Positions 22,501 to 33,940 of a stretch of DNA of 64,000 nucleotides are shown piece by piece. The DNA comes from Mesorhabditis belari (lineage: Eukaryota > Nematoda > Chromadorea > Rhabditida > Rhabditidae). The stretch covers positions 3,585,501 through 3,649,500 of the forward strand of contig CAUEEP010000737.1 of the NCBI GenBank assembly GCA_958450365.1. Reading direction: 5' to 3'. The notes under the pieces are model-generated. The model was not told the origin of the DNA and did no database searches. It saw only the letters and a program-made list of their open reading frames with translations. A program made the translations under genes and the position numbers. Each line of letters opens with the position of its first letter. The stretch's first letter is position 1.

Positions 22501-25500
22501 AACTATAGAAATTGGACTTTCCAACAGTTAAAATCCATTTTGAAAAGAAAAGCAAAACTAATTTTCTCGGAGAGAGGACCAAACCCACGACCGTCTTTCC
22601 CACTCTCGTTTGAGAGACGCGCTCACTAACCACTCGGCCATCTGCGCAACATTGGGCTCGGCTAGTTTTGCAGTTTTTGGACTTTAAAAAAATTGGTTTT
22701 ATGAATTTTCTTGATTTTTTTGGCCGGCGGAATCAACATAAAATTTTCTATCGAACAACAAAAAATGCATCTCGAAATTCGATCCGAACGTTTAGAAAAG
22801 TGCCTGTGACAGACAGACAGACAGACCGACGTCTCTTCTGCTTTATATATAATAGATTATCTTAGTCTTACCTGAACATAGCTTCTGAACGATTCCCCAT
22901 TCAATATTGTGCCGGTCACCTTTTTTGGTTGTAAATTTTTCACAACATGATTCGCCCAATCGTTCAAATGACGAAGAAATTCCTCTGCGCATTCTAAAAT
23001 TGAAGAATATTGGTAAAATATTTCATTTGTTCAACTTTCTCACCGCCAGCTTTGATCTCTTTTTGCGCCTTTTCAACAGCCGGCCCTGGATAGGGTAACA
23101 TGAAGGCTTCAAGCTGAAAATTTTAAGCATTTTTCATTTTCCCAAATCTGAGAAACCACGAAATCTTATCAACTACTGAAAATTTGAACCTTTTCCACAG
23201 CATTCTCAAGATCTTTGACTTTGCCGGCAAGCTCGGCTGATTTCCTTGATACTATCTAAAAGTAACTTTGAAATCAGTAACTTTGAAATTCGATTATCGG
23301 TTTTAACGATTCAGACATGCTTTGTCTTTGGCACAATGCTCTTCTAAAGGCTTCTAAACTAAAGAGCAATTGATGGCTTCTAAACTAAACAGCAATTGCT
23401 TTGCAAAGTGGTATGTGGACCGAAGAAGGAATAAGCGTCAGAAATGGTGCTTCATTTCTGAGCTTAGATGCATCACAAAGAAAAAGTCTTGTAAAGGTTT
23501 TTGGCTTGTTCGAACGGTTGTTTAACGGTTTTTGGCAGTATGATTGCATCCTTGTGGTCATTTAAGTGCCTACAATATATTTCGTTACCTTTAAATCATC
23601 GAGGTACTCTTTCCCGCCTTCAATCCCAAACTCTTCAAAAGCCTTCATGTATTGCTCTGTCTTCACGCGGTCTCTCATCAGAAATAAAAAATTCTAAACA
23701 GAGGAAGTTGCTCTCCAAATTCAATTTGTATTACTTGTCCAATTTTCCCTTGATCTTTTCTAGCGAGAGACAAAAATGTGGCGATATGGCTGAAATCCTG
23801 AGCGTCGATGATATGCTTGTTGTTTTGAATCTAAAATTTTTGCATTAGGCTTTGATTTCTTGTTTCAATATTGTAATTAATATCAAATAAGCAGTGCAAA
23901 ATAGAAACTACTGCTATAAATTGACTACTGTATTTTCTCTAATAGTAGTGCACCCAAAGCTTTGCCTAAATTCCTTGAAATCTCGAGAACCGCTTATCAG
24001 AACCTATCGATGTGGGGTCGGAAAATGTAGCTGACGATGAGATCTAGTCGGGGATTAGAGCGTTGAGCTTCTGTGAAAGCTTGGAAACTGTAAAATAGAC
24101 ATCAACTCGGCTCGGCATGGTGCACTACTATTAGAGAGGATATAGTATTCACCCTTTTTTTGCTCCCAGGGGTTTTCGGCTATGGAGAATCTGACTTTTG
24201 GGTCTATTTTTAAAAAAGGGCGGGGCTTCAGTAGCAAATTCTTAGCTCAACTAACGTTAAGAACTCGATCAATCAATAAAACTTGGGTTTTGTTTAGTCA
24301 GAACGCAACTTTCGGTTCATTGCCTTCCCCAATTCCCACTTCACTTAAATTCCTCGAAATCTCGAGAACCACTTATCAGAACCTATCGATGTGGGGTCGG
24401 AAAATGTAGCTGACGATGAGATCTAGTGGGGGATTTGAGTGTTGAGCTTCTGGGAAAACTTTGGAAGCCGTAAATAGTCATCAACTCCGCTCGCCGGGGT
24501 GCACTACTATTAGAGAAAATAGGGTAATTCAAAAATTCGTAACAACTTTCAAAAACCACCGTACTCCACTAGTTTTCATTCAATTTATCTCTTGAATGAA
24601 ATACTTTTCTATCTTTCGATATCCATTTTTGGGACATCTTTTATTTTAGAGAATTTACCATGAATGATGAGAGTAGAAGAGTGATCAAGGAGATTTTCAT
24701 CGAGAGATCGAGTCCACTCTCGAGATCGAACGTGCCTTGAGTGTCAAATAGAAGCACTGCTATCTGAAAACAGAATAGAAAAACTCCAAAATTGAGTATT
24801 CAGAAAGTTTACAATTCGAATTTTCACGATTTTCACCTCTTCTCCATTCTCATCAATTGTCGAAAAGACCTCAGTCCAGACTTGAATGCCTTTTGTGTGC
24901 GCCGAGAAGCCGCTCTCGAATGCGATCCCGTTTTCACCACTAAACATGTCAAAGTTAGAACACAAATTGCAACTTTTCTTAGTAAATCAACTTAAAGAAA
25001 CCAATTTTTAGCACTTTTAGCAAAATAAGCAGACAAGAGCCCCGTTTGTAAACCGAGTGATGATCTTGAATTATTGGTTTACTTACAATTTCACTACAGT
25101 TGAAATACCGTATTCTTTGTTTAAGGATTTCTCCAAAAGCCGACTTAATAGTTTATTGAAGTTCAGCTGTTGTTCACTCAACTTACCCAATGATTTCCTC
25201 TTTTTCATATGATTTCGATTCTCGGTTCCTCAGCCTCCTCAACAGAGCGTTGCATGCGAACGACTTTCCACCGCGGAATTTTCCGGTTATCGCAATGATT
25301 GCCACCTGAAATTTTTATGGGAAATTGGTTCGGGACAATTTTGAAGATTTTGAACTAAATCTAAGCCTCAACTGGATAATACAAAATGCTTTTAAATTCA
25401 AGTTTGAAAACTTTCAATAGTGAACTTACCCGTCGATTTCCAATTTTCTTGCAAAGTCGATCCAAAAGCTCTCCATTCAGCAACGATCTCTCCGAATCAT

Positions 25501-25522
25501 CATAAGAAATTAGGGATTCCAT
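16523..25522 (-). CDS. Atlastin/GBP-type large GTPase with C-terminal tandem ZZ zinc fingers
   Basis: Twenty-three exons with matching phases; 857 residues: 25430-25522, 25187-25305, 24837-24939, 24659-24763, 23735-23830, 23589-23693, 23190-23255, 23044-23113, 22872-22993, 21890-22018, 21086-21172, 20924-21001, 20703-20807, 20291-20393, 20044-20219, 18918-19100, 18710-18875, 18367-18466, 18194-18266, 17908-18090, 16867-16961, 16760-16817, 16523-16681. Visible GTPase motifs: P-loop GKFRGGKS (39-46), switch region ending GIQVWTEVF, G3 DTQG (112-115), G4-type FLMRD (176-180), then FMLPYPG as in atlastins. A long helical part (about 250-690) is Glu/Lys-rich and coiled-coil-like, with no membrane hairpin. 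Two ZZ-type fingers end the protein: Cys pairs at 710/713, 739/742, 748/751, then 775/778, 789/792, 797/800 plus HLHH at 805-808. Finger 1 has a basic insertion between its Cys pairs. The donor at 18367 is weak (GTTTCT) and the least certain junction. Family role: GTP-driven membrane tethering or antimicrobial coat; here a soluble, GBP-like architecture with protein-binding ZZ modules is inferred. Confidence 0.88.
17126..17260 (-). repeat. tRNA-headed SINE-like repeat, copy 1
   Basis: On the minus strand an A-box-like TGGTCTAGTGGATAAAGCGC (17210-17190) is followed about 40 bases later by a B-box-like GGATTCGATCC (near 17160). It shares flanks with 17733-17885 (AAGCAAAACAAAAGTTT and GCAAGCGCTTTA). 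No cloverleaf acceptor stem was found, so it is not called a tRNA gene. Lies in the GTPase intron. Confidence 0.55.
17733..17885 (-). repeat. tRNA-headed SINE-like repeat, copy 2
   Basis: Diverged second copy of the repeat at 17126-17260, same orientation, with a decayed B box. Both copies are in the intron between the two ZZ-finger exons. Confidence 0.5.
19185..19260 (-). repeat. tRNA-like fragment
   Basis: Minus strand reads GATAGCTCAGTGGTTAGAGC (A-box and D-arm type) near 19252-19233, but no B box follows. Probably the head of a decayed SINE. Confidence 0.4.
19473..19955 (+). repeat. Pair of 130-bp direct repeats
   Basis: 19473-19605 and 19798-19952 share ACAAACGCTTCTAACTTGCT and GATCTATAGCTCAAAAAATA blocks with near identity. 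They lie in one intron of the GTPase gene. Unknown family. Confidence 0.8.
20560..20656 (+). ncRNA. Candidate spliced-leader (SL) RNA gene
   Basis: The sequence begins GGTTTATTAATTACCCAAGT, which is SL1 (starting GGTTTAATTACCCAAG) with a three-base insertion. It then shows the full SL RNA layout: a hairpin GGGGTTA/TAACCCC at 20582-20599 that encloses the likely donor region (GTTAGT or GTATTA), a second hairpin GAGcCAC...GTGtCTC at 20602-20620, an Sm-type site AAATTTTGGAA at 20624-20634, and a 3' hairpin GGATCTCCC-TTTT-GGGAAGTCC at 20635-20656. The Sm site has the same bases as in nematode SL1 RNA as I recall it. It sits on + inside a minus-strand GTPase intron (20394-20702). The exact donor, and so the leader length (25 nt if GTTAGT), is not settled. 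It could be a decayed copy, but all stems are intact. Confidence 0.75.
21287..21425 (-). repeat. tRNA-like unit with an internal 17-bp minisatellite
   Basis: Minus strand: an A-box-like TAGGGCAGTGGATATTGTGC near 21411-21392, then four to five copies of a GCTAGCACACTAGGCTA-type unit, then a B-box-like GGTTTCAAATCCCC near 21316-21303. The spacing between boxes is stretched by the tandem copies. Confidence 0.5.
22440..22655 (-). repeat. tRNA-derived SINE-like element
   Basis: Minus strand: tRNA-Ser/Leu-like head starting GCGCAGATGGCCGAGTGGTT (22645-22626) with anticodon-arm-like CTCTC/GAGAG and a degenerate B box GGTTTGGTCC, then a body and a tail with TATATATA and GACGTCCGTCTGTCC (22500-22460). 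The tail motif recurs on + at 22808-22855 (CAGACAGACAGACCGACGTC then TATATATAA). Confidence 0.6.
23931..24525. repeat. Two family F repeats
   Basis: Copies at 23931-24140 and 24345-24525, same orientation, sharing TGTGGGGTCGGAAAATGTAG and GACGATGAGATCTAG. Outer ends TATTTTCTCTAATAGTAGTG and CACTACTATTAGAGAAAATA form inverted repeats, so the pair may be one larger element. Intronic in the GTPase gene. Confidence 0.75.
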
Positions 25523-25760
25523 TTCAAATTTAAGTTAGAAATAAAGAAAATGAATTTCACAACTGCCGCTTATCGCAAAAATTTCTTTGCAGTTTTCTCG
25601 CGTTAATTTTATTGCACAAGAAAAGATACGCGTTTGTTGTCTGTGAAAACCCATTCAGTGACTGGGAAAAGAAATAGATAAGTTGGTTTATTGATTGGGA
25701 CATCAAAGAATTGCTCTGACAAATAAAAATTGATTTCTAGTGAGCGAAAACGTTTAACTG

Positions 25761-26180
25761 GGGGTGGGACAAATGCGACCTTTTTTTTGCGCACCTGGAC
25801 ATTTGCGCACCTTTTTTTTGCTGGAAAAGGCCTTAGGCAAGGCCGTAGAGCTTCGAAAATATTTCGAAAATTTTTCCATATAAGGGAATCGTATGCGTAG
25901 ATTCCGAATTTCGACAAATCGGACCTCGCTGACACGTCAAATTTGGGCTAAAAGGCAAAAACTGCGGAAAAGCGTTAAGTTGCGTAGTTTTTGCCTTTTA
26001 GCCCAAATTTGACGTGTCAGCGAGGTCTGATTTGTCGAAATTCAGAATCTACGCATACGATTCCCTTATGGAAATATTTTTGAAGCTCTACCGCCATTCC
26101 TAAGGCCTTTTCCAGCAAAAAAAAGGTGCGCAAATATCCAGGTGCGTAAAAAAAAAAAAAGGTGGCATTTGTCCCACCCC
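25761..26180. mobile_element. Family B MITE
   Basis: Palindrome of about 420 bp with ends GGGGTGGGACAAATGCGACC and its complement. It fills the gap between the GTPase start and the IWS1 end. Confidence 0.9.
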
Positions 26181-26462
26181 CTTTAACTGACTCTTTGATT
26201 CATATACACTAGTGCCCGCAGAATGAAAGACCAATCGCGGTCTTTTTTACTGGAAATTTGCTATTCATAGTTTAACAACTAATTTATTTAAAACAAAAAC
26301 GTAAAACGACAACGAAATCAGCCAAAACGCTTGCAAAAAGTACCTTAACAACCCAAAAAATAGGATTTTAACGATCCATGAAAACACTGATAACTGATAA
26401 AAACAGATAAAAACAATCAACAAGCAACAATTTGAAGTTTTAAGAGAAAGATTGAAAACCTT

Positions 26463-28911
26463 TTAATATTTTGTCGTTCGTCTCATTCCTCTTCCTCCCA
26501 CCAAAGCGCTCTTTGTACCCTTTCTTGCCGCCACAGCGCGATCATCATCCTCTGAATCCGAATCCTAAATGTACTTTTGTTGGAATTTAGACAAAAAACT
26601 TACCCCGTCATCATTTGCCTTTGGCCGAAAGACGTAATCAGTATTGCTGATCTTTGGCACACTAGCACGCTGGTAGCCTTTCTAAAATTGCAAAGATATA
26701 AAGATGCCTATCAACTTTGTCTTTGTTTTTATAAACCAAGACAAGTGCACTTTTAGAGAAAATTTAATAAACGAACCGAAGTGCTAAGTTGAGTGCCGAA
26801 ACCGCTGCGTTGAGACATCTTCGAAGAGCCAGGCGAATCATCCGAATCCATTGATCTACGTCGCCTAAAGTTAGATTGAAATTCATGCTTACCAAGGATC
26901 AAAGCCATAGCTTAAGACTAACAGCAAAATCTCTTACTTCCTCTTTATGGCCGAATGATCGTAGTCGAGGCGTCGTCGTTCCTCCCTAGTCATTGCACCA
27001 AACTCGGCGGGAAGCTGAACATTTCAAATTAGATTAAAATTGCTATCTTACCTTGAAAATCTGCCGTGACCAGTCTTGAATGAGTTTCTGTGCCAGCATC
27101 TTATTCTCACGCGTCTCAGCTGGGTGCTTTGCAAGAAACCTCACCGCTTTGCCCAACTTCGAGTAACGAATGGTATCCTAGAAAAATAGTACAGTAAAAA
27201 CAGACTCTGGAATATTTCTTATGTTCTGAATGCGAGAAGCTTTTCTAGAATAAATTCCAAAATTTACCTGTTCCAATCTGAATGGCTCCAGCAGTTTCAA
27301 AATTGTTGTTCGAATACCCAACGACGGAAGACTTTGATCGGGTAGAGGCTTCAACCACTCAGCAAGCGCCGTCATGAAGCCATTATCCACGAGTACCTCC
27401 ATCATATGCACCTAAAGATAACTTATTAGAAAACTTTCTAGAATAAAGTGTACACTTTGAATGTCTCTAACAATAAAGTGCTTAATTACAAAGGAGAAGT
27501 TTCTTTCTTTCATGGTAAAATAACTAAAACTCAAAAAGCACCTTCAATAAAAAGTCCTTGACAACTGGCAGCAGCTTGAGTTTCTGAAAAGCCGGGTACT
27601 TCCTGGTGTTTGACATGCAATCAGCCTAAACAAAATAAAAATTGGCTGAAATAATCCAGCAATTACTTCTTATGATACTAAAATGCAGCTATTAAACAAA
27701 AACTATCTAAAACTTGTGGTTCAAAGTTTCGGTCGTGATAGGCTATCCAGAGTTTGCTATACTCCAAAAGCAAAACCTCAGCAGCTTGTTTCATTGCTTG
27801 AACCAAATGGTGTACTTGTCCGTCGCTATCGTTGATCAAATCGCATGTGTCCCTTTTGTGCTTGCGCTTTCGAGCCCGTTCCTCTTTCTTTCTATCCATC
27901 ATCAAGTCGAAATCCCAAATGCAGCTATAAATGGGAATAAATAATAACAATCGTGCTTAATTATATCCTTCACAAGCTAGTGGTGCAACGTTTGGGATTT
28001 CACATTGTTCATTATTTTTGCTTCCATTTGGGCGTAATTTTATGTTAGGGACTTTTATGGATCATTGTAAAAAGTTTATTATGCGTACGAATAATAACGA
28101 AACAAATATGTGCAACAACAAAACTAGCATTTAACCATCAATCCGTTTGCTTGCAGCGAACCATCCCTTTACTCGCTTCCACAAAGCACCCGCACAGCCA
28201 GTGAAACTTTTCCTCATCTTATTAAATGGATCAAACTCACTAGACTGAGATTTTACGCTTTACTTTACTCAATAAATACAGGGCAGTTTATATTTATATA
28301 AAACAACCGTACTTCTTTTCAGTAGAAGCGCCTAGCCGATTCGAACCGGTTTCCACATCCTCTTCGCACGCTCGGTCGTCAAGCTAAACAAAAGTTTTTA
28401 ATAGCTTTCAATTAAAAAGCAGCTAACCTCATCGCGAATGAAGTCCCTATCTTCCTGCTCGTCGTCGTACGACACAACCTAAAAAGAAGACTAAGAATAC
28501 TTCTAGAAACTATACCTCATTATTGTTTTCCCCGCCAACTGAACTTGGACTGTCACCAGCAAACGAAGAGGGCACAAGTGATTCATCGTCCGAAACGCGT
28601 TCCTTAAAGAAGAATTTGCTTCACTGGTGATAGAATGTTACCAGAATCTCAATTCTACAAACTAGAATTTAAAGAAAAAATGCAAAAATTTACCCCATCC
28701 TCTTTATCACGTTGCTCAGCCAAAATGCGCGTCAAGTTCAACTTCAATGATCCGGTTTTCGGGGTCGGCTCCCAAAAAAATAACAATTAGAAGATAAATT
28801 AAAACGTTACGCGTTCTGAAAACTAACCTGAACAGGCGGCCAATCATTTGGCAGCGGATCCAACTCAAAGGTCTCGTCCGGAGAATTGATGAAGGCTTCC
28901 AGGATATCCAT
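26463..28911 (-). CDS. iws-1: IWS1 transcription elongation factor (TFIIS N-terminal domain)
   Basis: Long model exons: 28828-28911, 28694-28768, 28516-28602, 28428-28478, 28313-28383, 27714-27924, 27542-27625, 27268-27411, 27052-27177, 26938-27014, 26777-26864, 26604-26681, 26463-26564; 425 residues, all phases matching. The N-terminal 120 residues are acidic and disordered (YDDEQEDRDF), as in IWS1. The core begins WDFDLMMDRKKEERARKRKH, then ALAEWLKPLPDQSLPSLGIR and FLAKHPAETRENKMLAQKLI, the hallmark of the IWS1 TFIIS-N domain; the tail is basic/acidic and ends RGMRRTTKY. Known role: Spt6 partner in RNA polymerase II elongation and mRNA export. The start is preceded at once by a TTTAG acceptor, fitting trans-splicing. 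The first five exons can instead splice to a different terminal exon (28131-28239). Confidence 0.9.
28131..28239 (-). CDS. Alternative terminal exon of the IWS1 locus
   Basis: An acceptor (CTCAGTCTAG) at 28240-28249 leads, in the phase left by exon 28313-28383, to 36 codons ending in TAA: NEFDPFNKMRKSF, then ALWKRVKGWFAAS. An AATAAA on the minus strand near 28075 could end the transcript. The product would be a 158-residue protein with the acidic N-terminus but no TFIIS-N domain. Alternatively exons 1-5 plus this exon are a separate upstream gene and IWS1 proper starts near 27924 as the downstream member of an operon (about 150 bp spacing). Confidence 0.55.
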
Positions 28912-29399
28912 ATCTAAAGAAGAAAATGTCAATAAATGATAATCTTTGCGGAAAACAGCGTAATGTATGAAAGCAGGCTAAAACAGCTCAGAAGCTTTAA
29001 CTTGCTGGTAATTCTAAGGGTTTAGTCATTCTAAACCCTTAGAATACTTAGATAGGTATTAGGTGAGCTTATAACGCTGGAAGACTCTGGGAGCACAGAA
29101 AATATCTAAAATAGCGACGTAGGACAAAATCCTTGAAGTTTTAAAAAAGGAAGTGCTGGTTTCAGCCGCCAAAACGATACGAATTTCAGCTACTTAGCTG
29201 AATATGTTTTCTCTTCAATAAACAGTAACTATTTAGGCTTTTCCGTTTTCTGTAACAATTTTTCTCTCCTTCCCACGATGTTTCTGATCGAATATGATGT
29301 AATTTCTTGAAAGCACCATCAAACAAACTAATCAATTGTCGCAATATTTATTAAATCAAGTTTGCAAAAAATCTCAAAACACCAACAAAAATTAACGAT

Positions 29400-31365
29400 T
29401 TATTGTACAATTTTATTCTCGTTTCTTCGAATAAACTTCTCAGCGACTTTTGCGTAATCGTCCTTGAAAGCGCTCAGTTTCTCGCTCTTTTCGATTACTT
29501 TGTTCTAAAGCAAAAGATTAATGATTCCAAAGAACTCAAGAACTTACGCGAAGGAAGAGCTCAAGTAGGCAGACGTGGAGGAAGCAATATTGTGTGGCAC
29601 TTTGAACCGACTAAACAAAAAGTGTTCAATTTAAACCGTAATATTGTTTACCTTTTCTCGCTGAGTTCGCATCTCTTTCACCACATCTGCCATGGGTTGA
29701 GCCGGATTGTTTGCAATCAACGAGCAAGCATAGTCGATTCCTAAAGTATCAAGCGTTAATGGAAACAAAGAGATAATAATCATCAAGTTAACGCACCTAC
29801 AAATGTTGGGGTTCGTCCAACGCCAGCTGAACAATGTACAATTATTGGCTTGTCGTCCTTTTGTTGTTTCTACAAGCAAATATGAATGGAACCCGAAATA
29901 TAGATTTACCTTCAGATATTGATAGAGCGTCACAACATCATCCGCCTTCGGTGGCGCTAGTTGATCCGGCCAATCGAGCATGTAGATATGAAAGACGATT
30001 AGCGGCTTGAAGACGTTCGTAATACTATATCATTCTTGTAAAAATCGGTAGGATTTTAACAAATTACCTCTTGAGTTGAAGCTCCGTGATTCGAATGGAC
30101 GCTGGGAGTCCGGCCGAGTCTCCCTTTCCCAGGTTCTTGATTTGTATTGTTCCGTGAGTCTCCACACCGCTCGTGTTTGCAGGGAAGTACTGACAGCATT
30201 TCGGGATACCATCCAAAGTAAAATAGTAACAAAAGATTTCAAATCGATACTTTCAACGTCTTGACAAAGTTGTATGACAAAACGGCTTCTTTCTTGCAGC
30301 ACCATCCACCTAGATAAAAAAGATATCTCATTAAACTCTAATACATCTACTTGGCTCTTGTCGAGTTTCCGGGTATTTTGATTATCTCTGAACAAAGCTA
30401 TATGCCACCAAAGCGTGGCAACTCATTCAAAATACCCGGAAAACCGAGAAGAGCTGTCTACTTACCAAAAGTCTTCAATCGTGTTCTTGAGGGGAGCCTG
30501 TGTGCAGATGTACTCGATTGATGTATTTGGCACTTTCACTCGATTTGCGTGGATGTAGTCATTTGGCCGATTCTTCAGCTTGATCCTTGTTGCCTCCATC
30601 AACGGTATGTTTGCGTACCTAAAATACTCTAATTTCTAGTCTAGCAAAGCAAGAAAACCGCATTTTCGCGTTATTCGGATTATCTGGCGATCTCATGTCT
30701 TTCTTCCCCTTCAGCGTATTCGCGAACTCCTTGTAGACTTGCTTCACCGACTAAAACATTTTGTTATCAGTAACTAAATTGAAAGTCACCGAGTTGTTGA
30801 CAAGTTTCATTGCCCATGTGCGCTGATTGTCGCGTTCACCAACCACTTCTCTTGTATTGCTTGAACTTGAGGGTTTCACATTGGTTTTCCTAAGAGTTCA
30901 CATTAATAAATTGACTAGTCGCAATCAAAACTTACATTCCACTCGTAGTTTGAACAGGAATTCTGGTGTTTCCACTGGTTTGCACACTTTTTGGAAGTCT
31001 CTTCGATTTCGTGTGCACTTCACATGACTGCGGGACTCTTGACTCCGGTGCTTTCGTTTCCTCAGTCTAAAAAAGAAAAATTATGGTTGTTGGCAAAACA
31101 ACCAAAAATAAGACACTGCAAAACAACTGCAAAAATGATACCTTCACCATGACCGGGTGAACGCTTTTCTCCGCCTTTGGAGCATCATGTTTGTTGGCCT
31201 TCGTTTTTCCACCACAAAGAATTACTAAATTTAAAAGTTAAGCACAACTATTAAATGTTTTAAAGCAAAAAATAGGATCAGAAAGATCACAAAACAAGTA
31301 GCTACATAAAGAAACTCACAGCAAAAAATCGAGACCGTCATTAAGAAGAATATGATTTGAAGCAT
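29400..31365 (-). CDS. Protein tyrosine phosphatase with N-terminal signal/anchor
   Basis: Thirteen exons: 31320-31365, 31142-31224, 30936-31066, 30790-30889, 30659-30750, 30466-30618, 30251-30309, 30068-30212, 29910-30024, 29797-29869, 29652-29740, 29548-29610, 29400-29504; 417 residues. The first 19 residues ([19 protein letters not shown]) form a hydrophobic signal or anchor, followed by about 110 Lys/Ser-rich residues. The single PTP domain shows [13 protein letters not shown] (substrate-Tyr loop), [29 protein letters not shown], the WPD loop (288-290) with its general acid, and the signature [12 protein letters not shown] with Cys321 and Arg327. Pro replaces the Gly after RT. The intron 30213-30250 (38 nt) ends in GG instead of AG; joining there restores the reading frame and the family's expected E-N-G-x-x-K-C-C-Q sequence. 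It is either a mutated site or a base error. It shares a 320-bp divergent upstream region with RAB11. Confidence 0.88.
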
Positions 31366-31688
31366 TGATGATATGAAAATGATGAGAAATGAAAAGTTTG
31401 ACGATCCACTTCGTTTTACATTACGCTTAAATGCAAATTTAATGCAAATTTAGTGTTAAAAAAAGTCAGAAACCTCGCGCTTCTTCATTTTCACCACGAT
31501 AAGCCCCATCCATTTTAAAACTGCGCTCTTGTTTTGCTTAGACATGTAAGTCTTTAGAAAACTTATCTAAAACTGATCCACGTGACCCCAGCGTTTTTGT
31601 TGTTTTCTAGTGTTTTAAGCTTTTCATATAGACTTTACTATATTCTATTTTCTAGCAGTCGATCTCCACTCAACTTTCGACTACAACG
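31366..31688. promoter_or_regulatory. Divergent promoter region, PTP / RAB11
   Basis: 323 bases between two start codons facing away from each other. The RAB11 start is preceded by a TTTTCTAG acceptor-like site at 31648-31655. No clear TATA box was identified. Confidence 0.4.
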
Positions 31689-32636
<948 letters not shown>

Positions 32637-33279
32637 GGACTACCATCGAAAAGTTAAACCGATATCAAAATTTCTCTTTGTGATTTTTAAGGGTTATTCG
32701 CTTTACCTGATTTCGTGTATAATTTTTGCTCTCAATCTCTTGTCAATGCAACTACAGGATTGTATATTTAAGCGTAGCATTGCTGTTTATTCTTTTATTT
32801 CAATTTTGTACTTGTGAATAAATTTTTACAAATTAAAAATCCTTTCTACCGTGCACCTTCGTTACCATACGCTGGCTCTGGCTTACACTTGTTACTTCTA
32901 TCGTCATTTTACTCGTCATTTGAGAGTGCTTCAAAGATTTGAGTGATTTAGCCATTCATGGAGTTGACGATTGAAATTGCTCTGCTTTGCCCATACTTCA
33001 CAAGTTATTAAAGTTTTTGTAGAATGAAGAAAACCTCTGTACTGATCGAAATGCTAAGATTTTTGAAACATTCAGTACAAAATTCGTATATTTAGGTTCT
33101 TCAGAAATTCGAATGATTTAGCTAACAAATTGAATTTCCACAATTTTTATGCTTTGCGAAACTTGTAAACCCTCTAGATATTATAAATTTTTAGAATACC
33201 TTCCATTTTGCGTTTTTGCTTTGCACTTTTTGAAAATTTTCTTGTTAACACTTGATGTACTTTTGATTTAGGTTTGAAG
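32637..33279 (+). other. Intergenic: RAB11 3'UTR and eL21 upstream region
   Basis: AT-rich; contains the RAB11 polyadenylation signal near 32816 and a TTTAG acceptor at 33266-33270 just before the eL21 start. No other feature seen. Confidence 0.5.
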
Positions 33280-33762
33280 ATGACGAATCCAAAGGGTACA
33301 CGACGCGGAACGCGCTACATGTTCGCGAAGGCTTTCAAGAAGCATGGAATTGAGCACCTTTCTACCTACTACAAAATCTACAAACGAGGAGACATCGTTG
33401 ACGTCTTGGGAAATGGTGCCTTCCAAAAGGGAATGCCACACAAAGTCTACCATGGAAAGACGGGACGCGTCTTCAATGTCACCAGGCATGCAGTTGGAGT
33501 GATCGTTAACAAACGAGTGCGTGGAAACATCATCCCGAAGCGGATCAACGTCCGAATCGAGCATGTGAGGCAATCACGATGCCGCCTCGACTTCCTCAAG
33601 CGTGTCAACGAGAACGATCAAGCAAGGAAAGAGGCCAAGGTTGCCAAGAAGCCCGTTCCCGTTTTGAAGCGCCTCCCCAAAGGACCACGTCCGGCTCATA
33701 CCGTCAAAGTCGCTGATTGCACAGAAACTCTTGCGCCTCTTCGTTATGAGATCATTGCTTAA
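33280..33762 (+). CDS. rpl-21: 60S ribosomal protein eL21
   Basis: Single-exon ORF of 160 residues, the usual length for eL21. It starts [15 protein letters not shown] and contains [53 protein letters not shown], all family hallmarks; basic throughout. The ATG at 33280 is chosen because it gives the conserved N-terminus and follows an acceptor-like TTTAG by nine bases. A TTG nine bases... upstream in frame is not used. Codon use is more biased to C/G third positions than in neighbouring genes, as expected for a highly expressed gene. AATAAA near 33825. Confidence 0.98.
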   Translation: MTNPKGTRRGTRYMFAKAFKKHGIEHLSTYYKIYKRGDIVDVLGNGAFQKGMPHKVYHGKTGRVFNVTRHAVGVIVNKRVRGNIIPKRINVRIEHVRQSRCRLDFLKRVNENDQARKEAKVAKKPVPVLKRLPKGPRPAHTVKVADCTETLAPLRYEIIA

Positions 33763-33940
33763 ATATTGTTCCTAATTGATATTTCTCGTGCATTTCATTT
33801 GATTTGTTATCTATGATGTTAAAAATAAATTCCAGGTAGCAACCGTCTATCCAAGATTCATTAACGTGGATTAGCCGGAAATGTTTCCTGCTACGAAATG
33901 GTAACTCGCTATTTATTTTCAGTAATATCTTTTAATTAGC

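Noticed and set aside
33268..33573. 101-codon ORF on minus
   Set aside because: Shadow of the eL21 coding sequence.
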